From: Apis mellifera
Taxonomy: Eukaryota; Arthropoda; Insecta; Hymenoptera; Apidae
Length of the DNA stretch: 64,000 bases
NCBI RefSeq assembly: GCF_003254395.2
Contig: NC_037646.1
Coordinates: forward strand, 1,426,001 to 1,490,000
Direction of reading: 5' to 3'
The notes beneath the pieces were generated by a model. The model searched no databases and was not told where the DNA came from. It saw nothing but the letters and a program-made list of their open reading frames with translations. The stretch's first letter is position 1. Every line of letters begins with the position of its first letter. Of the stretch, positions 48,151 through 62,280 are shown piece by piece. A program made the position numbers and the translations under genes.

Positions 48151-50270
48151 TGGTTATACCGTTTTATCAATCGTTATATACCTTTCCTTTCTCGATAAAA
48201 ATGATAAACGATAAATATAGTTACAATAATTATTAATTATTTAATTAACGTGTATTAATTAATTGAAGAGTTTAGAAATCAATCAATCATGTATTTGAAA
48301 TTTTTTTTCTAAAATATTATTTATATTACCGATTGAAAGTTTGATATCATCGATTTATTTTATATAAAATTTAAGAATTTAAATAAAAGAAGTTAGATTA
48401 AATTAGGTTAGATTAGGTTAAATTAAATAATTAGTATAGAAAACTTTTTCATATTAAAAAAATTTATTAAAGAAATTAAATTAATATTGATATTCATTTA
48501 ATATTAATTTCTAATTAATAATAAAATTTAAAATTCTATTTATTAGATACTAATTAAAAATACTTCCAAAAGTACTTCCAAATTTTTGGTAATATAAGTC
48601 CTTTCAAGAATTTCTTTATTTTTAAAATTTTTAGAAAAATCGTTTATTTTCGTTAAACGAATTAAATCGTTATTTTCATATGTAAATAATGAAATAATAA
48701 ATTTTTTTATTAACATTGATATTTTTTTTTAAAAATATATTTTTAATTTCAATGATGTTTATCGATTGATTTTTAATTATATTTTTTAATTATATTGTAC
48801 ATTGTACAACACTACTATTACTATTTGTGAAAATAAAATTACAAATTTGTTATTTGATAAAGTCGATTTCTGCAATTAATTTAATTTCTCGCGATTAAGT
48901 AGGCTATTAATAACAACTTCTTCCTTTAATATTGAAGTAATAATTTATTCGAATTATATTAACTGATACATATAGCTTTGTTTGCTAAAATTTTTCTAAA
49001 AATCATAAGATAATGGAAATTATATAAATATACAAACAATAAAATAATTCAAAATAATTATTTAATATTAATTTCTTAAAATAGATAAAAATCTTTATGA
49101 AAATAATTTTTGAAAAATTAACAAAATAATTAGGCTTTTAAATTATAAAATTCTTGCTTCTTATGATTCAAAAATTTTACGTAATTTTACATAATTTCTA
49201 TAAAAAATCATATTATTTTTCAATTCAATCAATTATTACATTTATTTCAATAATATTTTCAAAAATTTTAGAAATTTTACAAATTTATGTGAATTTTAAT
49301 TTAAGATCCTATTTTTTTTACAAATTTATAAAAGAATTAGTATTATTTTTATTTACATCAAAAATTATATGTTACAAATAGATTAATTTATAAATAAATT
49401 TTCTGCATAGTAAATTTTACAAATTTTACAAATCATCTGATTATCTATTATTATTTATATAATTGTAAAGGAAAAGTTTATAATCTACAAAAATATAGGT
49501 AAATGAAATTATAAAATTGCAGACTTTACAATTTGTGACTTTTCAGTTCACTAATATTATAAAGTGATAAATTATTGGTTTTGTATTATATCTTCTTAGA
49601 AAGTGCAAGACGTTCTATGTTATATCTCCTTACAAGTAATCTCATTAGAAACAATTGAAGACTTTGTAGCAAAAGGAGAAAAGATCCATTTGTAACAATT
49701 TTAGATAAATTACAAAAATTACTTATAAATTGCTATTATTGATTTAATATTAAAAAATAATAATAATTACCAAAATATATTTTTTATATAATAATTAATA
49801 ATTATCGAATTGATAATATTTCAATTTTTTAAATTTAGAGTAGTCCTTATTTTAATTAAAATGTTTTTGCATTAAATATTATATTTTATTAAATATTAAA
49901 TAAAAAAAAGTAATTACTTTCTATTAATCAAGATATATGATTTATTAATTTATTGTTATTTTATTTTAAAAAAATCATTTCTTATTAGATGCATAAGAAT
50001 TGGATCTGCATTCTTATTGTACAAAACGATTCAAAACCAAAAAAAAACTAAATCGCTTTTTATTACCTATACCTATACCTTACCACAGTTTAGACCTTTT
50101 TTTATGTTTATTAATTCAAAATTAAAATTAATGATCAAAAAGTATATTAGGTTATAATAAAATTGAATTTTGAATCATTAAATGTGTAATACATCTAAAA
50201 AAAAAAAAAAATGATATGGTATAAATTGCACGTCAATAAAAAAAACACAATTTACCACTACTATCAAAAA
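48150..50270. other. A/T-rich desert
   Basis: A/T-rich; a TTAGATTAAATTAGG/TTAGATTAGG cluster lies at about 48,391-48,425. A Phe/Ile/Tyr-rich 75-codon frame at 49154-49381 is a composition artefact. Confidence 0.6.
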
Positions 50271-50870
50271 CAGAAATCTGCCTCCCCTTTTACCGCAAGG
50301 CTCTTAATTCATCCTGTCAAGCAGCGAAAGACTTGAAAGAAACGGCAACACGAGAGAAAAAGTAAAGGCGACACGCGAATTACTTATTACATTTAAGATT
50401 TGATAACACCTGCGAAAAGTAGGAAGTAAGAAAATAGCTTGCAACCGCGAGCAGCTCGGAGGTCGTATAGAAGTGAAAGAGGAAAAGGAAGAGAACACAG
50501 AGGAAGAGAAGATCGGTGGTTAAGCCGCTTTTTGCTAAGTGGAGATGAGAAGCCAGGAGAACCGACCCGGTGAACTGAGGTCCCCGAGGACAGAACGGTA
50601 CCCTGTGCCCTCTTCCTCCTCTTCCTCCTTATCCCACCTCCACCAGAGTTCCTTCTCCCCGTCATGCAGGCTACCGAGGATGAACAGCAACCGCCTCCAG
50701 CCTCTCTTTCCCGTAAATTCCTACTCACGTGTTTTTCATCCATTCTACCGTGCATTCGTGCTACTTGCACTGGCTCACGTTTACGCGTCTACCGTTTCTC
50801 TCACGAATTGAAATTCTCGCGCGAACTTCTTGTTTCCAGGTACGGTTGAAGCCAATAATATAGCCAATTA
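50270..50870. other. GC island with purine-to-pyrimidine switch
   Basis: Purine-rich on + from about 50,465 to 50,520 (GAGGAAAAGGAAGAG), pyrimidine-rich from about 50,600 to 50,770 (CTCTTCCTCCTCTTCC). The halves are partly complementary. Frames of 90 and 125 codons on opposite strands overlap and show no domain. Confidence 0.5.
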
Positions 50871-51780
50871 TCGTTAATCTAAGATTAGAAATAACCTAAT
50901 TAAGAAAAATTCGATAAATCTCTTTAATCTAATCTGTTTTTGATCTTGTTTAATTTGTAGATTTTTTTTATTATTTTTTATTTATTTAAGAAAATTATAT
51001 CTTTTTTTTAAATGAGAGAAATAGAAAGGAATACATGTGAAAAATAATAGTATCATATTTGATCATATTGAATATTCATAAAATGTAAAAGTAAATACAT
51101 TTTATTAAGTTTTTATTAAGTATAATAATCTAATGTTCTCTTTCTCTGTAAATTTGCAGATTTTGATAAAAATTTTATTGAAAATAAAAAGAGAAAATAA
51201 CGTATCTAGAATAATAACTAATCTGAAACCAGAGAATATAAAAAAAATACAAAGCCATTCTTTTTTTAAATATAAATTGATAAATATAAATTTCTAAAAA
51301 TAATTTTCATATATTATGACTCTCAATCTCTTGAATTAAATGTAATGTAATAAAAATTTTTTATTTACAATTTCATATTTATAAAATGTAAAAGTAGATA
51401 CATATTTTTTTTGTATGGTACATTAATTTCAAGTACATCTAGTATTATGTATTATAATTTGTTAAATATCATATATCTTATCTTATTTATGTAACTTCAA
51501 ATATTCTCTTCCTTTGCAGATTTGTAAATATAAAACATCTTTTCAAAAATATTTAAATTACTTTATTATTCTTAATAAAAAATATGCGAAATAATAATAA
51601 AAAACTAATAATAATGATATTGTCAAATATTTAACCAAGTCGAAAATAGTTGATACAAAGATACGTAAATAACACGAAAAATTTTTCTAAAATTTAAGAA
51701 TTCTTAGGATTCATGATATGTCATCATGATTGTTAACAAATCTTTCAAAAAAATTATAAAATTGTCGATCGAAAACTTAA
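50870..51780. other. A/T-rich desert
   Basis: A/T-rich; nothing supported. Confidence 0.6.
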
Positions 51781-52120
51781 CAGTTAAGATCGGTAAAGAA
51801 AAGAAACAAAGACAGATACGCATTTGTGGCGAGGTCGATCGAACGGTGTTTGAACGCCTCCTCGATTCCTCTATCGGGTGAAAGCAACGTGTTCCTGGTA
51901 ATGACTTCGTCATAGTCTCGACTCCGCGCCCGTTGTCTAGTAATAGTGGTAATACCAAGCAGAGTTACGGGACTATCGACGTACCGCTGTGCTACCGAAA
52001 AACATTCCTTGCCTATTTTGCCATGCGTTAATTAAAGCATCTTGTTGTCTCCCAGGCTACTGGAAAGAGCGATCGTATAAATCTTTATCAGCTGGAACTA
52101 TCGAAAGGGTATCCAAATAT
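51780..52120. other. Small GC-richer island
   Basis: CpG-bearing (GAGGTCGATCG, CTCCGCGCCCG, GACTATCGACGTACCGC), with CTTGTTGTCTCCCAG near 52,050 that resembles a splice acceptor. An 84-codon minus frame (51704-51958) has no known motif. Confidence 0.35.
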
Positions 52121-54240
52121 ATTGCAGACGAATGATTATAAGGAAGAAAATAAATAAGTAGGAAAAAATAGAGATAAAGCGGAACATTAATATTTCTATA
52201 AAAATATCTATGAAAAGATATGACACGAATCTAAAAGATGTACATAAACATCAAAGCATCTTGATTATGGTCCTGTGAAGATGCTTTTTCGGTGATTATA
52301 TTGATGGAGAGAAATTTAAAACGTAGAATTTTCGAAAAAATAATGGAATAATGATTATTTTTTTTTAATTTGAGCATTCACAAATTATTAGGATAAATAA
52401 AACATTGCATTCTTATATGGTTCTTACGTTAGATTTTGATAATTTAACCAATTTTTCGACTCACGCTGAAGTATAAACATCAAAGTTTTTTAAAATAAAT
52501 CACTTTATTTGTAAGCAAAATGAAAATATTTTTTTAAATATGTAATCATTCTTTAAAATTAAAATTAGTTTTAAAATTATTAAATTATTAAATTTTAAAA
52601 ATTATTAAACTGAATAATAATATGTTAATTGTTCATAAATCCAAAGAATGCATCAATATCAAGAAAATTTATATATTTGTGATTATTATAAAAAATTTAT
52701 CTATTTATATTTTCGTTTAAAAAAAAATAAATTTCATAATTTTAAATATATAATCGATTTTAACAAGCAATATTTTAAAATCTTTAAAAAAATCTCTTTT
52801 TTTTCATAATTAAATATATATATTTTTTTTAATTTTATTTTTTTATAATCAAAGATCCATTTATTTTTATATAAAATAATACATATTTTTGTCTTTCATT
52901 TTTTTTGTTAACATAATATAAATTTAAGCATTCTATTATATCTAATTATATCTAATACAATTCATGACTAATTCTGAATAAAAATATGCTTTTAATAATT
53001 AAAAATAAAAAAACTGCAATTATTAAAAACAAAACTGATTATTTTGTCAAATTTGATAATTATAGTATTAAAAATAGTAAAATATTGATTTTATTCTCTC
53101 AAAAATTATTATTAATTATAAGAAACAAATTTTGACAAATTTTTTCTTTCCAAAAGAGAAAAAAAAATGAGACAAATTTTTCTTTTTCTCATATTTCGAG
53201 AGTTTTTTTTTGATTAATTTTAATTAATTTTGATTAATTTTTATTTTTTAATTTACTGTTTCTATTTAATAGCCTGAGAATGAACATTCTCTTTATTTAT
53301 ATGTGATAAAATATCATTAGAATTAAATTTAAATCATCATATGCATATAAAAATGATCCTATATTATTACAAAAAATATTTAAATATATGTTTATTTTTA
53401 ATAGCATTGTCTTTTAATTAAAATTATGTACAAAAAAAAATATCTATCATTAAATTAAATATTGAAATAAATAAAAAAAAATTATTTTCATAAATGACTT
53501 TTATACAATATTTTTGTAATATGATATATTTGATATATTTTTTAAATATTTAATATCTAAAGAAAAGAAATCTTTTTTTTTTATATTTATATTTTATATT
53601 TTAATATAATGCAATGAGATAATTTTGATGCTTTACGTCAATTCTTGATAAAGAAAACATATTAAATCAAAATTATATTAGTGTCTGAATATTTTTGAAA
53701 ATAATTATAAAAATATATATATGTATGTATGTATAAGATAGTATAACATCATAAAATTAATTTCTAAAATATATCATATAATAAAAAGAAAAGATTTTTT
53801 TCATCGTTCAAAAAGTTGAATTTTTTTACTTACAATAATTTTTTGTGATTTCAATAATTCTCTCATTTTCTCTTTTTCAAAATTTTTTAAGATATATTAA
53901 TATAATTAATACTTTTTGCTTATATCCTGTAAATGAGTTTTCAATTTGTAATGTTATTATATTACGTTAATCTTATATCATTCAATTCCTAACTTTTTAA
54001 TTATATCATTATAAATAAATTATTCCAGAATAGCATCGTTATCGTGCACATATTTCCTCTTCGTTTCTCTATCCAATCAACCGTAAAAATATTCAATCAA
54101 CTTTAATTAATCACATCCATTCATTTTTGAACAAAAATTTTCCAATCATTTCGACGAATCGATATCATTCAATTTTTTCTTTATCTTACTTCTTTCATTC
54201 TATTTCACATAGCTCCTTACGTAGAGAAATATATACCATT
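52120..54240. other. A/T-rich desert
   Basis: A/T-rich with a short (TATG)n run at about 53,720-53,734. No gene-like sequence. Confidence 0.6.
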
Positions 54241-55140
54241 AATTAAAAAAGAAAAAAAAATAAATAAAAAGAAAGAAAAAAAAACGAGACGATCGACGCT
54301 CCATAAAAAAAAAAGAAAGAATCTCGGTGCGAGGAATTCGAGTCGAAGCAAAAAAAAAAAAAAAGAAAGAAAAAAGAAATGGACCTTACCGGAAGTGGCC
54401 GAGACTCGATCACCCTCGGATCGTTACAATGAGGCTCTCCCGAGTCGTGGAACGAAGGAAAGCGAGGGAGAGGGAAAGAAAGCAGGTGAAGAAGCTGGAG
54501 GGATAGAGATCGAAAGAGCCGGTGAACGAAGAAAGGAAAATAAGGGAAGAAGGAGAAGGGCTCTACTGTCACGGGAACGCCACGCGTGATCGAGTTACCT
54601 GGACGAACTGGCGTGGCGCAGGTGAGGTTGGTGCACGGCCTGCGGGACAAAGAACCGCAAGAAATACCGATACTACCTTACTCCGGGACTGTGAGGTCGC
54701 TGTCGCGACTCGAAATCGGGACGATTGCGCATCGACCGCTACCTTTCCTTGCCTAGATGCTTGTTCAGACGTTGTGGCGGATCGATCGAGAAAAAGCACG
54801 AAAACCGTCTTTTCTCTATCTCGACCGCGTTTCTTTCACGCGAAAAAAAGAATCGATTTCGTTCGAACATTGGACAATGAAGCGCGCTTTTACAAGAGGC
54901 CAGACACGCGAGCCCTTCCAAGACATCGATATGTCGAAACATAGATACCCTCTAGCATTGCCTCATCCTTCCTGTGCGGTTTCGCCGTTACAATCTCTTA
55001 CGCAGTGTATGGATACATGTATACATCGCCAAGATGTATCGAGAATGGAGCAAATGATCATTGGCGCAACATCCAGACGGCGCGGCGGTCGCTTTTTTTC
55101 CCTCTCAACTTTTATGATGGTAGGCTGAAGAGATGGACAA
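54240..55140. other. Large GC island with A-rich leader
   Basis: Begins with poly-A/AAAG sequence (54,245-54,380), then becomes CpG-rich. Purine-rich on + from 54,430 to 54,560; mixed to 55,130. An exact ETS site lies at 54389-54396. Frames of 140 codons (54522-54944) and 123 codons (54757-55128) on + and 135 on minus overlap one another, none with a recognised domain. This is the best place in the window for a hidden exon or a promoter, but the sequence alone does not show one. Confidence 0.55.
54389..54396 (+). promoter_or_regulatory. ETS-type site
   Basis: Exact CCGGAAGT at the start of the island. Confidence 0.3.
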
Positions 55141-56980
55141 ATGTGGGCAAAATGAAGAAGATATATAATTTTTTGAAATCCAATTGGTCCTTTGCTATAT
55201 CTTTATAAAGATAAAATTTGGATCGTCCCGCTGAAAAATCGAAATGAAAGATAAAAGCAAAAATGAAAAATTTATCCGTTTGGCAAAATTGAAATTAAAA
55301 GAATTATTATTACTCATTCTTTTCGTGATGTTTAATTAAAGTATATTTATATGTATATTTTATTTTATAAATGATACAATTAATTAGATTCAAGTATTAA
55401 AATGTTTATATTTTGTTATTTATATTTTTATTGTATATTTATATTTTCATTGTATGTTTATATCATTCTTTAAATATGAATTTATTTTGAATTATTTACT
55501 ATGTATTTAGGAACACTATTTTAGCTCTATAATTTGAGTTCTGAATAGCCCAATCTCGATTGTCATCACCATTGCCTCTATAAATCTAAGTAATTGTATA
55601 TCACAATCTGTTAATAATCGACTATTCGATATTTTTTTTCTACTTTTAACACCATAATCAACCTATGACATTATGTTTAAATATATTATACACGAATGAT
55701 TAAAATTAAAATAATATTATAAAAATAACTAACTATATACATGTATATAATTATGTTTCTGACTGAATAAAAATTAATATCAATTTGTTAAAAGTTAAAT
55801 CTATATATTTTACTTGACAACAAAAAATTATATCTGTCTTAAAAACAAAAACAATTCTTTCCTTTTTTGATAATTAAAGAAATATCAACACAAGAAATCT
55901 TTATGTCTACTATTTATCTATTATTAATTTGTTAAATTACTTGTTAACTAAGATGAAATGAAGATTTCAATCTTAAAATTCGATTATAACTATTTGATAT
56001 TTTAACTATTAATTCAATTTTATACTCGTAAATAAAAAATATAATATAGTAATTATATAAACACATATATATTTTATTACATATTTCTTTTAATTTGAAT
56101 TAAACAGATATAAAATTTTTTCTTGCAATTTTATTTTTATAATAAAAATATATTTAATTTATCAAGTTTCCTATATATTATAATTATATTTTAAAATATT
56201 TTAATCTGATTTTTAATCTGAAATTTCTTACTATTTTATATGTATTTGACCTCAAGCTTACTTTTAGATTAACCTTATAAATTGGATAATTGAACCACTA
56301 TTTCTGAATCAGAAACGTTTAAGAAACCGATACACGACGAAGAAAGTAATAGCGACAAATCTAAATTTAATAAAAATGAAAACAAATATACATACCGGGT
56401 GTTGCAAATATTATAATATAATAAAGAAAATAGATGATTGAATAAAATTATTGTAATTGCCAAAAGTAATTAAACAAAAACTAAAAAATATAAAAATAGA
56501 AATTATTAAAATAAAAATATTTATGTACGTATTTATTTATGTAAAGTATTAATTTATACATAATTTTAAAGATTAAAATAAATACAAACATTAATAAAAA
56601 TTGTTTATACAAATCATTTATTAAATTATAAGCAATTAAATTTTGCATTAGATGAAAGATATATAGAATGAGACAATTTTCTTTCTGTCAGTTTATTTAA
56701 TATAAATTTTAATTACTCATAACTTAATGAATAATTCAAATTCATCAATATATTAATCATATTCATCATATGTTATTCTTCATCTGTATTTAAACAATAT
56801 AAATTAATTGGATAATTATCATAACTTTTTACATATTTCTTTTTAAGAATATACTTATTATATATACTTACTCCAATATATTTATTACATATAGATATCA
56901 TAAGCAAAAATTTTACATTTTCTTCGTTAATTGAAAACATAATCCAATCTTGAAAAATAGTCCATTTCTCTAATTTATTT
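55140..56980. other. A/T-rich desert
   Basis: A/T-rich. A slightly complex patch near 55,535-55,685 (CCCAATCTCGATTGTCATCACC) and CATACCGGGTGTTGC near 56,390 are the only departures. Confidence 0.55.
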
Positions 56981-57320
56981 CACTTTTTCTCGTTACATTT
57001 ATCTCTTTCCTTTCGATTTCCTTCGTTATTTATCCCTTCCTTATTACGAAATGTACATGTTTCTCGTGAAACGGTGACAAAGAAACCTTTAATTTGGTTA
57101 TCGCGAGAAATGCGGCACCTCACTCTCTTTGTATCGTACTTCCTGTATTGCAAGGGCGAAATTACGAGAGGGATGGGTAACATGCAATGAGCCCCCTTTT
57201 GTCTCGACTCCAACGAGATCTTTGTTGTTTCTTTTCACAAGGCTCATATTCCGAACAAATTTCTGGTTATTCCACTTTTTACATCAGCTCCTTACTACGT
57301 TATACATTCTTTGCACACGT
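56980..57320. other. Small GC-richer island
   Basis: CpG-bearing patch (ATCGCGAG, GGGCGAAATTACGAG) with weak overlapping frames of 73-82 codons on opposite strands. No domain. Confidence 0.35.
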
Positions 57321-57688
57321 ATCACCAAAGAAATTTCTGCTTATTGTTAATACTATCTTTATTACTGAATTGGTGTTAATTCAAATGGAAAAAAAGAAGA
57401 ATGAAAAAAGAAATCTAACATATGTTTTATTTTAATTAGAATTTTTATAAACTATATTGATAAATATAATAAATTTGTATAACAATTTTTTTTTATATTG
57501 AAATGTAATAAAGAGATTAAGTTATATTTTGTTTATCTAAAAGTAATCTAAGACTAGATAATTTTACTAATAAATTAAATATACTTTTTTACATAATATA
57601 TTTTTATCTATTACTTAAAATTTTTCACTTTTTTCAATAATAAAGAATATTAAGATGATATATAATGTTATGATATATGTGATAATAT

Positions 57689-57723
57689 GGTATATGTAAT
57701 AATGTATGGTATATGTAATAATA
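57689..57723. repeat. GGTATATGTAATAAT direct repeat
   Basis: Two copies separated by GTAT, giving a period of about 19 bp, with looser copies just upstream. Confidence 0.7.
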
Positions 57724-58238
57724 TTATAAAAGTAATGTTAAGTTTATATTTTATTTCGAACCAAACAACAGATTATTGGTATTTTCAAGTTAAATATGTT
57801 ATATATTTTTAAATACTTTTTACAATAGGTATAAACTTTTATTACAGTTTGTTCAAAATTGTGAATATATATTTAAAAAAATAAATAAATATTTCAAATC
57901 AAATAAAACATAATATGAAATTTATAATATTTTTATATTTTTTTAATATTTTTCATTTCTAAAATTCAAACAATTCTATCTAATATCTAATTTTACATAA
58001 TTAATTTAATTTCAATAACAACAATAACAACAATAATTAATTTTTTGTCTTGAAAAAATAACATATATGTATATTTTTTAATTATTTCAGAATTAAAAGA
58101 TGTTTATAATCTCTCTTCCATACAAGATTTAATTTAATTAATGATTAAAATATTATTTAAATAAAACTATAAAAAAAGAGAAATATTTTTCATACATAAA
58201 AAAAATTTGTAAAAATATTTTAATAAATTTAAATATTA

Positions 58239-58242
<4 letters not shown>

Positions 58243-58280
<38 letters not shown>
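58243..58280. repeat. (AT)19 microsatellite
   Basis: Uninterrupted AT run, likely polymorphic. Confidence 0.95.
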
Positions 58281-58282
<2 letters not shown>

Positions 58283-59239
58283 AAAGAACAAAAACATTTT
58301 TTATATAAATATTGATAAAAACAATTGAGATAAATTGATTAATTATTTTTATTTAACGAAATGAATAATAGCAATATAACTTATGAATTAAAAAATAATG
58401 TTTATTATCATCATAAATTCATAATAATGAATATTTTTTAGCTAAATTAGCTAATAAATTAGCTTAATAAATTATTATAATAATATATTTAAATAAATTA
58501 ATATTTTTCTAGATTATTTAATTATTTGATTTTTTTCGTTTTCGCGAAAATATTTTTTGGATTGTTGGTAATGTAATGGGCAGTTCGTAATGGATAGTTT
58601 TAAAGCGACAATTTTGAGAATAAATATCGTTATATTGTAAAAATTCTCAGATTCAAAATTTAACGGTTTATGGTAATCAGGATGAATATTAATTTATTGA
58701 AATAAAATAACAGATAATGTAACCATAACATTTATTAATTTGTTAATTTATTCAAATAGAAAATAAAATATTCTTCTTAAAATAAAAATTCCTTATTTCA
58801 AATAAAATATATCCCATTAAATATTTAAGCACTCATTTTCAATCATAAAAATTCGTATTCTAATTATAATATATTTCTCAATAAAAAATCAAATCAAGGA
58901 AAAAGCATTATATCAATAGATCTGCAAATAAATTCAATTAAAAAAAAAAAAAAGCAAAAGAATATCATATACATTATTTAAAGTGAAATAATTAAAATAA
59001 AATAATTCTACTTTGAAATCATATAATAATATTACATATTAACAATATATTCTTAACTCTATATTATCATAATAAAAAAAAAATTATAATACATCTATGA
59101 TTATCGTAAAATATTCTTCATTTCGAAGAGTATGAAAATAAAAATTCAACTCATTTCAAACGAAATATAATTCTATCAATCACGTTTGAACACATTTAAA
59201 CTCGTCGTAAAATTTATTCGTTCTAATTATGATACATCT

Positions 59240-59840
59240 ATGATTGTCGTTAAATTCTTCATCTCGAAGGTGACGAAGGGAGATGTGATGAAGTGACGGA
59301 AGCAGACCGACAGTCGAGAAGGGGAAAGGAAGAGGAGAGAAGGGAGGGTGGGAGGGGCGAGCACGTATATGTGCCGAGGGGGGCAGAAGGACGATGGGAA
59401 GACACGAAAAGAATGTAACGAGAGTGACCGAGCGAGGACCACGTCGCAAATTGTCTGAATTAATGCTGCACTAGGGTCGTTTTAACGTGTCGAGATAAAA
59501 CTCGTCCCGTATGGAATGATTTTCAATCTCATTAGGCCGATCGCGCTCGTCGCTCCGCTTTCAAATATTGTCCGACCTTGAGGCCTGCTCCCGAAAATTT
59601 GTACTTGCAAATTTCAAATTTTTACGACGTCCCCCACATGCTGAAAACCGGCATGCAACATCGAACGATGGACAAAACTTCCACCGTTCGCGTAGATTGA
59701 CGCAAACCGAGTTGAAATGATCTCAATTAGAGAGGTTCGGTGTTAGTCTGAGTCGGACAGCGTTCTTTCAGCCGCCAGTTCCGACGTCTTCGCCTTTCAA
59801 AAGTTTCGTCACCGAGATATCATCGAATCTACGTACTAAA
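59240..59840. other. GC island, purine-rich then mixed
   Basis: Purine-rich on + from about 59,270 to 59,410 (GGGGAAAGGAAGAGGAG), then mixed CpG-rich sequence to about 59,830 with GACCTTGAGGCC (half nuclear-receptor site), CATGC/GCATG words and GTCGGACAGCG. Minus frames of 71-89 codons reflect the purine bias. It looks like a promoter-type or 5' UTR-type region without a visible gene. Confidence 0.5.
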
Positions 59841-60590
59841 ATTCTTCACTTTTTTTTCACAGTAGTAGAGAATATTAGAATCGAGATTGTGATGTAACAA
59901 TGATGTTTATATACGTAAATATATTTTTTTTAATCAAAATTAAATGTATAATCTATTTCTCATTTATATAGAATGTAAATTCTTATAATAAAGTAAAGAT
60001 AATAAAATATTTATTCTTATATGTATAAAATATAATAATAAGCAATATATATAATAACAAAGTTTATATATTTTTTTAATCAAACAATATGCATAATAGA
60101 CTATTTCTTGGATTTATATTTATAATTTGAAAATTCGGTGAAATGAGCATAATAAATTCGTTTGTAATTCTTTTTTAATTTCAACATTCATTTATTTCTA
60201 AAAAATGAATCAAAAATTGATTTTTAAATTCGCGGAATTTGAATTCGAAAATATCTTGAAACTTTAAATATTTAATTTTTTCGTTTTGTTTTTTCTCGTA
60301 TCAACTATTGTTATTTGTTTCACAGTTTTGAATTACAAAAATAACAAAAAATTGTTTCAATGTCGAGAACACAAAACTTGTGTTACGAGAATTTCAAGAA
60401 AACTTCATCGAATATGTTTTCAACAAATTTATATAATTTTTAAATAAAATAAAATTTAATAAAATAAATATTCAATTATATGTCCAATGATAATAAAATT
60501 CAACTCAACAATGTACTAATATTTATAATCAATTTATACATTCCATTTAGATTTTGAAAATATTTGCTTTTTATATCAAGGAATAGAACT
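59840..60590. other. A/T-rich desert
   Basis: A/T-rich; nothing supported. Confidence 0.55.
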
Positions 60591-60990
60591 GAATCTGTTT
60601 AAAAAGGGTCAAAGGGAGTTTCAAAGGTAACCTCTGGTAATTGCAAGCGAACCAGTGCTGAGAAATAGGCAATTAAACGCAATTAAGCATTAACCTACTT
60701 TCTATCGTAAGTTAGCCGTCTCACATTTTGGATCGTCTACGTTCTATAAAAGAAAGATTAAAAATAATATTAAGAAATATCATTTATATCCATATAAATT
60801 TCATTTTTTCTTCGAGAAACAGAAAAATAAACCAATAATATAATAAAAGAAGAGATCATTCTCCGAAGGATCTTAATGATTATCGAAAACGAGGTAGGCT
60901 TGATCGAAGAAGAGCCTCGCCTTTTTCCTTCGTGAGAAACGAGGAAGGCGTGTCCATGATACCTTCTCTCTCTTCTTTCCTTTTTTCTTT
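60590..60990. promoter_or_regulatory. GC-richer patch with dense factor-like sites
   Basis: GGGTCAAAGGG (60606-60616, DR1/HNF4- or TCF-like) and TTTCAAAGG follow each other, then two CAATTAA homeodomain-like words at 60670 and 60680, exactly 10 bp apart. A second block near 60,880-60,960 holds CpGs and a GAGGAAGGCG/GAGGTAGGCT near-repeat. No frame of note. Confidence 0.35.
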
Positions 60991-62280
60991 ATCTATATTT
61001 TTCTTCTTTTAAAGCATCATATCGATTGATAAATAAATAGATAAAATCTATTATTATAGCTAAATCGTAGTATTATTGTTATGCTAATTGTAATGATTCA
61101 CGGAAATATATTAAAATAAACGATATTCTTACATTTCAGAATTAGATTGAATAATAAATAGATGGAATCATGTGATGAAGTACATATCGCAAGCGAGATT
61201 CATACATTGATAGGACAGATTAAAATCAGATTTGAAAAATAAAAGTGACATTTTCAAATAGACTCAAATTTGATAAATATTACAAATATGATAAATTTCA
61301 AAATTTTTCGAATCTTACTAGAAATTTTGTTTTTATTTAAAATTATTATTTAAATTTACTTGAATATCTTTGAAAGTTTGGAATATTATAGTTAATTGAA
61401 TTATATATAATATAATATATATATAAAATAGTTATATATTAAATAATTACATATCTCTCATAAAATAATGCTACTTACTATTATTTTCGTTAACAAAAAC
61501 ATTGTATTATATTTTTATGTTCTTAATAAAATTTATTTCAATAATTAATCAAATTAAAATTAATCAAATATTATTTTTAAGCAGCTATAGAGTAGAAGCA
61601 AGTAGAAAATAAAATTCCATATAATTTTTCTAAATCTTATTTATTCGATTATTATTTATAAGAAATTTCATTCAATTTAATCTAATCTCGAAAAAATATT
61701 TAATCTGAAATTCAAAAATATAATGTGAAGATGCAATAAGAATATCATATACTTTGCAAATTTATTAGAATAAATTTATTTCTTATTAATAATTTGATAA
61801 ATAAAATGCAAAAATTATTATTATTATTATTTATTATTATTATTAATTATATATTGATTTTAATAAATTTTTGCAGACTAATATAATTCTACATTCTAGA
61901 CAAAAATAATATTCAATAAGAAGAAATTTAAAATAAATTTAAAGTAAAATTAAAAAAAATAATTATTTCCTAATTAATAAATATAATTAATATATTTCTA
62001 ATTTGTTATATTGTTATATTGTTATATTGTTAGGATATATATAAAAGCCAGAAAATATATTTTGTTTTAAAAAAAATTAAAACTTCAAAACATTTCAAAA
62101 ATGAATTTTACAAAAATTATTTTTTGCACGCTAGATCAATTTTTTTATTAAAAAATAATCATATAATTTTGATTCTTTTCATTCTATTCTCGCTATCCAA
62201 TCTAATAACAAAACTTAAACATGAAGAAAAAAATGTAATTCAAGTAGATTAAAAACGTAAAAAGTTAAAAGACAAAATAA
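60990..62280. other. A/T-rich desert
   Basis: A/T-rich with (TTA)n-like runs near 61,815-61,850 and the 8-bp repeat at 62003-62032. Confidence 0.6.
62003..62032. repeat. 8-bp tandem repeat
   Basis: TTGTTATA repeated about 3.75 times. Confidence 0.9.

Larger units (their letters stand above)
57320..59240. other. A/T-rich desert
   Basis: A/T-rich with a GGTATATGTAATAAT direct repeat near 57,690-57,725 and a long (AT)n run at 58243-58280. Confidence 0.6.

Noticed and set aside
48391..48425. TTAGG-like words suggesting an interstitial telomeric repeat
   Set aside because: The spacing and unit vary (TTAGATTAAATTAGG, TTAGATTAGG); it is not a (TTAGG)n array.
52045..52062. CTTGTTGTCTCCCAG as a splice acceptor
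   Set aside because: Isolated signal; no supporting frame or donor.
54522..55128. Two long + frames of 140 and 123 codons
   Set aside because: They overlap in different registers, show no known motif, and a minus frame is open in the same island.
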